Shown here: piece by piece, positions 1 through 5,643 of the stretch
Position numbering within the stretch: position 1 is the stretch's first letter
Layout: every line of letters begins with the position of its first letter
Assembly (NCBI GenBank): GCA_012270635.1
Contig: JAAXHX010000115.1
Location: forward strand, 1 to 8,152
DNA from: Dehalococcoidia bacterium
GTDB lineage: Bacteria > Chloroflexota > Dehalococcoidia > Plut-88900
Length of the DNA: 8,152 bases
Direction of reading: 5' to 3'
The notes under the pieces: generated by a model
Told to the model about the DNA's origin: nothing
Seen by the model: the letters and a program-made list of their open reading frames with translations, nothing else
Database searches by the model: none
Made by a program: the position numbers and the translations under genes

Positions 1-559
1 GCGGGGATACGGCGCCTTCCACGAGGGCCAGGTATCTCTTGGCAACAGCCCGGCCCTTGAACTGGGCGGAGAGGTCTCGGTGGGCGGCTGGCGTCTTGGC
101 GACTATGATCAGCCCGGAAGTGTCCTTGTCCAACCGGTGGACTATCCCCGGCCTTTCGGGGTCTCCAATACCAGACAGACCGGGCAGATAGGCCAGCAGG
201 GCGTTGACCAGAGTACCGCTCCCGTGCCCCGGGCCAGGGTGGGTCGCCACCCCTGCCGGTTTGTCTATTACCAACAGATGGTCGTCTTCGTAGAGGATGT
301 CCAGGGCGAGGGGGTGAGCAACCACGGACTGCGGGGTGTCCCCGGGAGGGGCCATCTCCAGCACGTCTGACGGTTTCAGCCGGTAGCTCGGCGGGGCCGT
401 ACGGCCATTCACCCGCACCAACCCCTGCGAAATCATGCGCTGAATGGAAGACCGGGAGAACTCGGGGCAGAGGTCGGCCAGGTGCTTGTCCAGCCTCGCA
501 CCCGGCTTTGCAGGCAGGGTGCGGACTGCGGGCCGGGGGTCACGGGGGAGTGCCGTCAC
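1..559 (-). CDS. rluD: RluD/RluA-family 23S rRNA pseudouridine synthase, C-terminus cut by window edge
   Basis: The visible 186 residues match the RluA/RluD family, which isomerises uridines in large-subunit rRNA to pseudouridine. An S4 RNA-binding domain occupies about residues 22-70 (LDKHLADLCPEFSRSSIQRM, then VRVNGR), and the synthase domain begins near residue 86 with YEDDHLLVIDKPAG. The catalytic signature HRLDKDTSG is at residues 141-149, with Asp144 as the expected nucleophile. The family is usually about 300 residues, so the last third lies left of base 1. I place the start at the GTG at 559-557, which keeps a full S4 domain; it overlaps the end of lspA by 20 bases, suggesting coupled translation. 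No clear ribosome binding site is seen. lspA next to this family is a common pairing (lspA-ylyB in Bacillus). Family certain; exact target uridines unknown, so RluD versus a paralogue is not settled. Confidence 0.93.
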   Translation of the reverse strand, partial: MTALPRDPRPAVRTLPAKPGARLDKHLADLCPEFSRSSIQRMISQGLVRVNGRTAPPSYRLKPSDVLEMAPPGDTPQSVVAHPLALDILYEDDHLLVIDKPAGVATHPGPGHGSGTLVNALLAYLPGLSGIGDPERPGIVHRLDKDTSGLIIVAKTPAAHRDLSAQFKGRAVAKRYLALVEGAVSP

Positions 560-1046
560 TGGCCTTGTCCCTGGAGTCCTTGCCGAAGAGCAGGGCCACG
601 GCAAGAGTTATGAACCCAATGGTGATGGAAGAATCGGCGACGTTGAACACGGGCCAGACGCGGAAGTCCACGAAGTCCACCACGTACCCGTAGGCGATCC
701 TGTCTATGAGATTGCCGATGGCGCCGGCAAGCTGCATGATCAGGCTGACCGCCAACAGGTTGCTGGCGCCACCGCCCCGGAAGAAGATGATGGCAATTAC
801 CACCACCCCCACGGCAGCTGCGATGGTGAGGGCCAGAGTCTGGTTGGCAAACAGGCCGAAGGCGCTTCCGGTGTTCTGGACGTAGGTGAGGCGTACCGGG
901 CTGTCCTCCGGGATGGATTCCCCGACGCTCATCCGGGTGCGCACTAGGGCCTTGGTGGCCTGGTCGGCCCCGAGAATTAGCATCCAAAATGCAAGGAGAT
1001 AGAGGTTGCGCCGCTCTCTGAATATCCTTGCAAAACGCTCTGTCAT
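540..1046 (-). CDS. lspA: Lipoprotein signal peptidase (signal peptidase II)
   Basis: LspA is an inner-membrane aspartyl protease that cuts the signal peptide from diacylglyceryl-modified prolipoproteins. Family signatures are all present: NTGSAFGLF (residues 58-66), GNLIDR (111-116) and FNVADSS (134-140). The catalytic aspartates should be Asp115 and Asp138. Four hydrophobic segments are visible, roughly residues 16-28, 71-89, 94-113 and 138-155, the usual LspA topology. The length of 168 residues is typical. An ATG ten codons upstream (1076-1074) would give 178 residues, but it overlaps the extended -10 box TGCTAAAAT at 1075-1067, so a transcript from that promoter could not include it; the ATG at 1046 is preferred, though its ribosome binding site is weak. 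The short hydrophilic tail ends in an overlap with rluD. Function very secure; start moderately so. Confidence 0.95.
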   Translation of the reverse strand: MTERFARIFRERRNLYLLAFWMLILGADQATKALVRTRMSVGESIPEDSPVRLTYVQNTGSAFGLFANQTLALTIAAAVGVVVIAIIFFRGGGASNLLAVSLIMQLAGAIGNLIDRIAYGYVVDFVDFRVWPVFNVADSSITIGFITLAVALLFGKDSRDKASDGTPP

Positions 1047-1066
1047 GCTAACTCTCGGACTTGTCG

Positions 1067-1075
1067 ATTTTAGCA
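1067..1075 (-). promoter_or_regulatory. Extended -10 promoter element for lspA-rluD
   Basis: TGCTAAAAT reads toward lspA, with the hexamer TAAAAT ending 20 bases before the ATG at 1046. The TG dinucleotide one base before the hexamer is the classic extended -10 feature. I see no good -35 at 16-18 bases. The identical nine bases precede selA at 7053-7045. Predicted transcription start near 1060, giving a leader of about 14 bases. Confidence 0.5.
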
Positions 1076-1108
1076 TAAGACCCTAGAGGGCCCCTTTCTC
1101 ACTTGCCC

Positions 1109-1771
1109 TCACTCCGACGCCTTGTCGGGGGTGGGAGCAAGGTCAAATGCCCTCACGAAGAACTCCGCGGCCGCATCCGCCATCTCATCCGCCTTGCACA
1201 TCCAGAAGTGGTCCTCCCCTGCAATAACGACCCGTTCTTCCTCCAGGGTTCCCGACACCAGCTTCTCCACCGGGAGAAACGCATCCGAGTCCCCGCATAT
1301 CACGAGCTTGGGAACGGAGACCAGCTGCCACCCTTTTCCGGTAACGCTGGACACCATGGGGGAGACCGCCACTACGGGGTGTCGACCGGGTCTCTGGGCG
1401 GCCATTCTCAACACTATCTCGGCGCCGAAGGAGTAGCCGGCCAGTCCGATTCTGGTCGGGTCCACGCCCCGGACGCCGCCGAGGAAGGAGACGGCGGCCT
1501 TGAGGTCATCGAGCTCGCCCCGCCCATCGTCGTATTGCCCTTCGCTGCGGCCCACGCCCCGGAAGTTAAACCTCAGGCTCGGGATGCCCAGCCTCGCCAG
1601 TCTGTCGGCTATGGCCAGGACCACGCCATTATCCATGTCGCCGCCGAACAGGGGGTGGGGATGGGCTATTGCCACGGCAACCTGATCGGCCAAGCCGACT
1701 CCCGACGGCATGGTCAGGACTCCCTCTAGGGTCAGAGCCCCCGAGGCAAACGTAACCCTTTTGCTATCCAG
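1109..1771 (-). CDS. Alpha/beta hydrolase, COG2945 / dienelactone-hydrolase-like
   Basis: This is a single-domain alpha/beta hydrolase; the substrate is unknown. Diagnostic stretches are AHPHPLFGGDMDN (residues 36-48), LRFNFRGVGRSEG (66-78) and the nucleophile elbow GYSFGA (112-117) with Ser114. The acid is probably Asp163 (CGDSDAFLP) and the base His188 (GEDHFW), completing the triad. The reading frame stays open back to 2122, but that would run through the opposite-strand aldolase gene. No in-frame ATG, GTG or TTG lies between the aldolase and residue 1. The chosen start is CTG at 1771, preceded by AAGGGAG eight bases away, giving 220 residues and keeping the N-terminal strand pair RVTFASGALTLEGVL usual in this family. 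The alternative ATG at 1711 also has a GGGAG motif but would remove that strand. No signal peptide, so cytoplasmic. A promoter with an operator-like palindrome lies just upstream. Confidence 0.9.
   Translation of the reverse strand: MDSKRVTFASGALTLEGVLTMPSGVGLADQVAVAIAHPHPLFGGDMDNGVVLAIADRLARLGIPSLRFNFRGVGRSEGQYDDGRGELDDLKAAVSFLGGVRGVDPTRIGLAGYSFGAEIVLRMAAQRPGRHPVVAVSPMVSSVTGKGWQLVSVPKLVICGDSDAFLPVEKLVSGTLEEERVVIAGEDHFWMCKADEMADAAAEFFVRAFDLAPTPDKASE
1112..1130 (-). other. Short hairpin at the 3' end of the hydrolase gene
   Basis: CTCCGAC (1112-1118) and GTCGGGG (1124-1130) can pair as seven base pairs with one G-T wobble and a five-base loop. It covers the last codons before the hydrolase stop (1111-1109). 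No T-run follows in the minus direction, so a rho-independent terminator is doubtful; it may only be a transcript-end structure or chance in GC-rich DNA. Confidence 0.25.
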
Positions 1772-1779
1772 CTTGTCTT

Positions 1780-1786
1780 CTCCCTT
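1780..1786 (-). promoter_or_regulatory. Ribosome binding site deciding the hydrolase CTG start
   Basis: AAGGGAG on the minus strand is followed by eight bases and then CTG at 1771-1769. It is the only good Shine-Dalgarno-like sequence upstream of the conserved N-terminal strand of the hydrolase, and it is the main argument for a CTG start. Confidence 0.5.
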
Positions 1787-1809
1787 CCATCCGATTCCCG
1801 GCAGGGAGT

Positions 1810-1824
1810 GGACATGATATGTCC
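1810..1824. promoter_or_regulatory. Operator-like palindrome over the hydrolase -10 box
   Basis: GGACAT-GAT-ATGTCC is a perfect 6-3-6 inverted repeat. It covers the whole hydrolase -10 hexamer (1819-1814) and ends 28 bases before the -10 of the divergent aldolase gene. The size and position suit a dimeric repressor site. No regulator gene is in the window, so the protein that might bind is unknown. Confidence 0.4.
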
Positions 1825-1842
1825 TGTACTGGCAAGCCTCAA
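1814..1842 (-). promoter_or_regulatory. Promoter for the alpha/beta hydrolase
   Basis: On the minus strand TTGAGG (1842-1837) and TATCAT (1819-1814) are separated by 17 bases; they match the sigma-70 consensus at 4 of 6 and 5 of 6 positions. Predicted transcription start is near 1807, leaving a leader of about 36 bases that contains the AAGGGAG ribosome binding site. The promoter interleaves with the divergent one for the aldolase. Confidence 0.5.
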
Positions 1843-1849
1843 CACCCGA

Positions 1850-1858
1850 TGCTAGAAT
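1850..1858 (+). promoter_or_regulatory. Extended -10 promoter element for the aldolase operon
   Basis: TGCTAGAAT is an extended -10 on the plus strand, with a weak -35 (TGGCAA, 1830-1835) 17 bases upstream. Predicted start of transcription is about 1865. The ATG at 1857 falls inside this box, which argues against it as the translation start. Confidence 0.5.
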
Positions 1859-1872
1859 GAGCCATATCCCGC

Positions 1873-1877
1873 GGAGG
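1873..1877 (+). promoter_or_regulatory. Ribosome binding site of the threonine aldolase
   Basis: GGAGG lies nine bases before ATG 1887. It decides between two in-frame ATG codons (1857 and 1887): the earlier one has no such motif and would add ten residues not typical of the family. Confidence 0.65.
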
Positions 1878-1886
1878 TCCACCCCT

Positions 1887-2918
1887 ATGAGAATCGTCGA
1901 TCTTCGGAGTGACACGGTAACCCAGCCGACCCCGGAAATGCGAGAGGCCATAGCAAAGGCCGACCTGGGCGACGACGTTTTCGGGGAGGACCCGTCGGTC
2001 AACCGGCTGGAAGCCATGGCCGCCGAGCGGCTGGGGAAAGAAGCCGCCGTGCTGGTCTCCAGCGGGACCCAGGGCAACCTGACCGCGATCCTGTCCCACT
2101 GCCAGAGGGGAGACGAGGTCATCCTGGGGAACCGGTCCCACAGCTATCTCTACGAGGCAGGGGGGGTCTCGGCGTTCGGGGGGGTCCACGTCTTCACGGT
2201 CCCAACCTCCGAGGGAGGCGCCCTGGATGCGGCGGACGTGGAGGAATCCATCCGCAAGGAGAACCCTCATTTCCCCCGCACAGCCCTGGTGTGCATGGAG
2301 AACACCCACAACCTCTCCGGGGGCACGGCGCTGGGGACGGGGGAAATCGGGCCCGTCGCCCAGGTGGCGCAAAATCACGACATACCACTCCACCTGGACG
2401 GGGCCCGGGTGTTCAACGCCGCCGTGGCCCTGGGGGTCGACGTGCAGCAGATCACTGACCCCTTCGACTCTGTCACCTTCTGCCTATCCAAGGGACTTTC
2501 CTGTCCCGTGGGCTCGGTGCTGTGCGGCTCGGAGGAGTTCATTCACAAGGCCCGCAAGATTCGCAAAGCCCTGGGAGGCGGCATGAGGCAGGCGGGCATC
2601 ATCGCCGCGGCGGGAATCGTGGCGCTGGAGACGATGGTGGACAGGCTGGCGGAAGACCACGCCAACGCCCGGGCCATCGCCGAGGGTCTCGCCGAAATCC
2701 CCGGGCTGCATCTGGACCTGGAGCGGGTCCAGACCAACATGGTAATGGTGGAAGTGACAAAGGAGTTCCCCAACGGAGGAGTCACCGCCGCCCTGGAGGA
2801 GCACGGCGTGCTGGCGCTGGACCGGGGCGGCGGCAATCTGCGGCTGGTGACCCATTACGGGATTGACGAGGCGGACGTTGGCCGAACGGTGGAAGCGTTC
2901 CGCTCGGTGATGAACTAG
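1887..2918 (+). CDS. ltaE: Low-specificity L-threonine aldolase (beta-eliminating lyase family, PLP)
   Basis: This PLP enzyme of fold type I is expected to split L-threonine or L-allo-threonine into glycine and acetaldehyde in the cytoplasm. The N-terminus MRIVDLRSDTVTQPTPEMRE and the block GDDVFGEDPSVN (residues 29-39) are hallmarks. Pyridoxal phosphate should be held by Lys202 (CLSKGLSCPVGS), with Asp171 and Arg174 (HLDGAR) contacting the ring and phosphate side; His85 (SHSYLYEAGG) is the likely stacking residue, and His141 and Arg319 (LRLVTH) correspond to other known active-site positions. At 343 residues it has the normal length. The start at 1887 is chosen for its GGAGG and because 1857 lies in the promoter. 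A luciferase-like oxidoreductase follows four bases after the stop, so both are probably one transcript. Related aldolases act on other beta-hydroxy amino acids, so the physiological substrate is open. Confidence 0.92.
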   Translation: MRIVDLRSDTVTQPTPEMREAIAKADLGDDVFGEDPSVNRLEAMAAERLGKEAAVLVSSGTQGNLTAILSHCQRGDEVILGNRSHSYLYEAGGVSAFGGVHVFTVPTSEGGALDAADVEESIRKENPHFPRTALVCMENTHNLSGGTALGTGEIGPVAQVAQNHDIPLHLDGARVFNAAVALGVDVQQITDPFDSVTFCLSKGLSCPVGSVLCGSEEFIHKARKIRKALGGGMRQAGIIAAAGIVALETMVDRLAEDHANARAIAEGLAEIPGLHLDLERVQTNMVMVEVTKEFPNGGVTAALEEHGVLALDRGGGNLRLVTHYGIDEADVGRTVEAFRSVMN

Positions 2919-2922
2919 CGCC

Positions 2923-3882
2923 ATGACCAAGCTGGGCATCATGTTGGAGGGCCAGGAAGACCTGACCTGGGACAAGTGGCACGACTTCGTGGACCGGTCC
3001 GAGGGCCTGGGCTTCGAGTCGCTCTGGCGGTCCGACCATCTTCACCCCCTGGTACTTGGCCCCGAAAAGGAAGTCTTGGAGGCCTGGGTATCCTTCGTCA
3101 CGTTGGCTGCCCGCACGGAGCGAATACGTTTCGGGGCCATGGTTACTCCAATGACGTTTCGACACCCCAGCGTCCTCGCGAAGATGGCGGCCTCGATAGA
3201 CCTGCTGTCGGGGGGAAGGCTGGAGATGGGGCTGGGGGCTGGGTGGTGCCTGCCCGAGCACAGCGCCTTCGGCATCCCCTTCTACGACTGGAAGACCCGC
3301 TACGGGATGCTGGAAGAGGGCCTGGAAGTTATCAAGGCCCTTTGGACGGAGGACAACGTCACCTTTAAGGGGCGGCACTACACCCTTGAAAACGCCACCT
3401 CTTACCCCAAGCCCGCGCAGTCTCCCCACCCGCCTTTCGTCATAGGCGGAAACGGCGAGCGTCGGACGCTGCCCATCGCCGCGGCCTACGCGCAGGAATG
3501 GAATGGCATCGGCCTGACGGTCGAAGGGTTTGAGGCCAAGCGCGACAGGCTGCACGGTCTTTGTCGGGAGATAGGCCGAGACCCCGAGAGCCTGGACCTC
3601 TCCCTGACGGCCACGACCGTCATAGGCCGGGACGATCAGGACTTTGCCCAACGGCTCGCTCGGGTGGCGGACATCCTCGGGGCTGAATCGGGGGTTGCGG
3701 GGTCCGGCCCCGAGCAGCTGATGGAGAAGGGGTGGATAGCCGGGACGCCGGACCGGGTAGTGGAGCGGATTCTGGCCTACTCGGAGGCGGGTGTATCCCG
3801 GGTAATCTTCCAGCTCTACGATTACGAAGACACCGACCTTCTGGACATCATCGCCGAAAAGGTGCAGCCCCGGCTTTCGTAG
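2923..3882 (+). CDS. Luciferase-like (LLM class) flavin/F420-dependent oxidoreductase
   Basis: The 319 residues form a single bacterial-luciferase-type TIM barrel. Recognisable blocks are FESLWRSDHL (31-40), RIRFGAMVTPMTFRHPSVLAKM (67-88, given here only as a region), LLSGGRLEMGLGAGW (94-108) and PFVIGGNGERRTLPIAAAYA (171-190); the RLEMGLGAGW turn and the IGGNGE loop contact the cofactor in this family. The sequence resembles the F420-dependent subgroup more than FMN two-component monooxygenases, but sequence alone does not settle the cofactor, and the substrate is unknown. No signal peptide, so cytoplasmic. Its ATG is only four bases beyond the aldolase stop and has no clear ribosome binding site of its own, pointing to translational coupling. 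Paralogues of this family are greatly expanded in SAR202-type Chloroflexota, where they are proposed to oxidise recalcitrant organic matter; that link is inference here. Confidence 0.9.
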   Translation: MTKLGIMLEGQEDLTWDKWHDFVDRSEGLGFESLWRSDHLHPLVLGPEKEVLEAWVSFVTLAARTERIRFGAMVTPMTFRHPSVLAKMAASIDLLSGGRLEMGLGAGWCLPEHSAFGIPFYDWKTRYGMLEEGLEVIKALWTEDNVTFKGRHYTLENATSYPKPAQSPHPPFVIGGNGERRTLPIAAAYAQEWNGIGLTVEGFEAKRDRLHGLCREIGRDPESLDLSLTATTVIGRDDQDFAQRLARVADILGAESGVAGSGPEQLMEKGWIAGTPDRVVERILAYSEAGVSRVIFQLYDYEDTDLLDIIAEKVQPRLS

Positions 3883-3913
3883 CCTCCCGGACGAACGGGG
3901 CTATTCGTCGGGG
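3866..3913. terminator. Two competing hairpins between convergent operons, possible bidirectional terminator
   Basis: Only 18 bases separate the stops of the plus-strand oxidoreductase (3882) and minus-strand rarA (3901). Two alternative stems are possible: GACGAA (3890-3895) with TTCGTC (3904-3909), extended by CCC/GGG after one mismatch; and AGCCCCG (3866-3872) with CGGGGCT (3896-3902). They share bases and exclude each other. Neither has a T-run, so intrinsic termination is uncertain. Confidence 0.35.
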
Positions 3914-5244
3914 GGATGCGGGGGTCGGCGGCCCTTCATCCTCTCCTCGATTTCCATCTCGAAGCCCTGGCCCGACGGCTGGTAGTACCTGCGCCCCGAA
4001 AGCTGCTCCGGCAGGTGCTCCTGCTCCACGTAATGCTCTTCGTAGTCATGGGCGTACTTATAGCCCTTGCCGTATCCCGCCGCCCGCATCAGTCCGGTGG
4101 GCGCGTTTCTAAGGTGCAGGGGGACGGGCAGGTGATGGGTAGTCTCCACGTCCTCCCTGGCCTTGAGGTAGGCTGCGTATGACGCGTTGCTCTTGGGCGC
4201 GGTGGCCAGGTAGACGGCGGCCTCTGCCATGGGGACGAACCCCTCCGGCATTCCTACGAAGTGGACCGCCTGCTGGGCCGCGACGGCGACTACCAGCGCC
4301 TGGGGGTCGGCCAAGCCCACGTCTTCCGCAGCCAGGATGACCATCCGGCGCACGATGAACAGGGGGTCCTCGCCGGCTTCTATCATACGGGACATCCAGT
4401 AGAGGGCAGCGTCGGGGTCCGAGCCCCGGAGGGACTTGATGAAGGCCGATATGGTGTCGTAGTGCTGGTCTCCGCTCTTGTCGAATCTCGGGATGCGGCG
4501 CTGCAGGGCATCCTCTATCGCGTCTACGTCGATTACCCGGGCCCCGGATGACGAGGCGACCCAGGCCGCCAGTTCCAGGGTGTTGAGGGCTATGCGGGCG
4601 TCGTTGCCGCTAAGGTCGACCAGGCGGTCAAGGGCCTCGGGTGCCAGGGACACGTCCTCCCGGCCCAACCCTCTCTCCCGGTCTGTCAGCGCCCGCTCCA
4701 CGATGCTTCTGATTTGCGTCTCTTCGAGGGGCTTGAGGGTGAAGACTCGGCAGCGGGAGAGAAGCGGGGCTATCACCTCGAAGGAGGGATTTTCGGTGGT
4801 CGCGCCTATGAGGGTGACGGTCCCGTCTTCCACGTGAGGCAATACAACGTCCTGCTGGGCCTTGTTGAAGCGGTGAATTTCGTCGATGAACAGCACCGTG
4901 CCCCGACGGTACATGCCGCGCAGCTCCCGGGCCTCGTTTATGACCTGCCTCAGCTCGGCGACGCCGGATGCCACGGCGCTGACCTGCCTGAAGCTGGCCC
5001 GGGTCTGGGAGGCGATGATCCGGGCGAGGGTGGTCTTTCCACTGCCGGGCGGGCCCCACAGGACCATGGAGGGGAGGCGGTCGGCCTCTATGCTGGTCCT
5101 GAGCGCCCTCCCCTTCCCTATAAGGTGCTCCTGACCGACGTACTCGTCGAAGTTAAGAGGTCTCATGCGGGCGGCCAGGGGCGCGTCCTGCCGTAGCTGC
5201 GCTTCGGTTGAGACCTCGAACAGGTCCTTGCGTTGCTTAGCCAT
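3901..5244 (-). CDS. rarA: Replication-associated recombination protein A (RarA/MgsA AAA+ ATPase)
   Basis: RarA is a clamp-loader-like AAA+ ATPase that works at stalled replication forks and gaps, known in other bacteria to form tetramers and to bind SSB. Visible motifs: Walker A GPPGSGKT (residues 64-71), Walker B LFIDEIHRF (118-126), sensor 1 GATTEN (147-152), an arginine finger in LLSRCR (Arg164) and sensor 2 GNDARIALN (213-221). The C-terminal MgsA-type domain is complete, with DKSGDQHYDTISAFIKSLRG (255-274), ILAAEDVGLADP (303-314) and the ending near GYKYAHDYEEHYVEQEHLP. The length of 447 is normal. The ATG at 5244 has GGAG four bases upstream. It is the last gene of the selA-smr-rarA run, 21 bases after the Smr gene, with a hairpin in between. 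Function very secure at family level. Confidence 0.96.
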   Translation of the reverse strand: MAKQRKDLFEVSTEAQLRQDAPLAARMRPLNFDEYVGQEHLIGKGRALRTSIEADRLPSMVLWGPPGSGKTTLARIIASQTRASFRQVSAVASGVAELRQVINEARELRGMYRRGTVLFIDEIHRFNKAQQDVVLPHVEDGTVTLIGATTENPSFEVIAPLLSRCRVFTLKPLEETQIRSIVERALTDRERGLGREDVSLAPEALDRLVDLSGNDARIALNTLELAAWVASSSGARVIDVDAIEDALQRRIPRFDKSGDQHYDTISAFIKSLRGSDPDAALYWMSRMIEAGEDPLFIVRRMVILAAEDVGLADPQALVVAVAAQQAVHFVGMPEGFVPMAEAAVYLATAPKSNASYAAYLKAREDVETTHHLPVPLHLRNAPTGLMRAAGYGKGYKYAHDYEEHYVEQEHLPEQLSGRRYYQPSGQGFEMEIEERMKGRRPPHPPDE

Positions 5245-5259
5245 GCCTCTCCAGACCTC

Positions 5260-5275
5260 GGCCCGTCATCGGGCC
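5260..5275 (-). other. GC-rich hairpin at the smr stop codon, before rarA
   Basis: GGCCCG (5260-5265) and CGGGCC (5270-5275) form a perfect six-pair stem with a four-base loop; the smr stop codon (5268-5266) lies in the loop. No T-run follows on the minus strand, so it is not a standard terminator. It could reduce read-through into rarA, mark a processing site, or be chance. Confidence 0.35.
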
Positions 5276-5643
5276 AGCGTGACCACCGTGACCCCCCAGC
5301 CCCCCTCTTCGAGGGTCGCTCCCCGGAATGAACTAACCAGCTGATGGCCAGCGACCCATTCCAGGACCGCGCTGCGCACCTTCCCCTGTCCCTTACCATG
5401 CACTATCCGCACTTGGTGCAACTTCGAGAGGAAGGCGTCATCCAGGTACTTGTCCAGCTTGATCAAAGCCTCTTCCACCCTCATCTGCCGAAGGTGCACC
5501 TCCAGGGGAGGTGGGTCCAGGGCCCCGACGAGGAAGGCGGAGCCTCCACATGCGCCGCATTCGGCTTGTCTATTTCCCCACCCCAGCCCCTCCACCCGGG
5601 AGGCGCCGCAGGTGAGGCAACGGTAGGTCTCAGTCGGTCTCAC
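5266..5643 (-). CDS. Zinc-ribbon plus MutS2-type Smr-domain protein
   Basis: This 125-residue protein has two parts. Residues 8-35 form a probable zinc ribbon with CLTC (Cys9, Cys12) and CGAC (Cys29, Cys32). Residues 46-123 are a Smr domain most like the C-terminus of MutS2: LEVHLRQMRVEEALIKLDKY (47-66) and the loop VHGKGQGKVR (81-90). Smr domains bind or nick nucleic acids. In MutS2 the first motif normally reads LDLRG; here the Asp is His50 and the Gly is Gln53, while HGxG is kept, so nuclease activity is doubtful and nucleic-acid binding may be its role. The GTG start at 5643 overlaps the end of selA by 14 bases and gives the complete ribbon; the next methionine (residue 54) would lose it. 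Position between selA and rarA suggests co-transcription. Function unknown. Confidence 0.85.
   Translation of the reverse strand: MRPTETYRCLTCGASRVEGLGWGNRQAECGACGGSAFLVGALDPPPLEVHLRQMRVEEALIKLDKYLDDAFLSKLHQVRIVHGKGQGKVRSAVLEWVAGHQLVSSFRGATLEEGGWGVTVVTLAR

Noticed and set aside
80..947. Plus-strand open frames across rluD and lspA
   Set aside because: They are antisense to clear rluD and lspA motifs and have no recognisable protein content.
1772..2122. N-terminal extension of the hydrolase to ATG 2122
   Set aside because: The extra 117 codons lie mostly antisense to the conserved aldolase N-terminus, show no hydrolase similarity and cross the promoter region.
2782..3651. Minus-strand open frame of 289 codons antisense to the aldolase and oxidoreductase
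   Set aside because: Composition is that of an antisense shadow in GC-rich coding DNA and no motif is recognisable; the plus strand carries two intact families.
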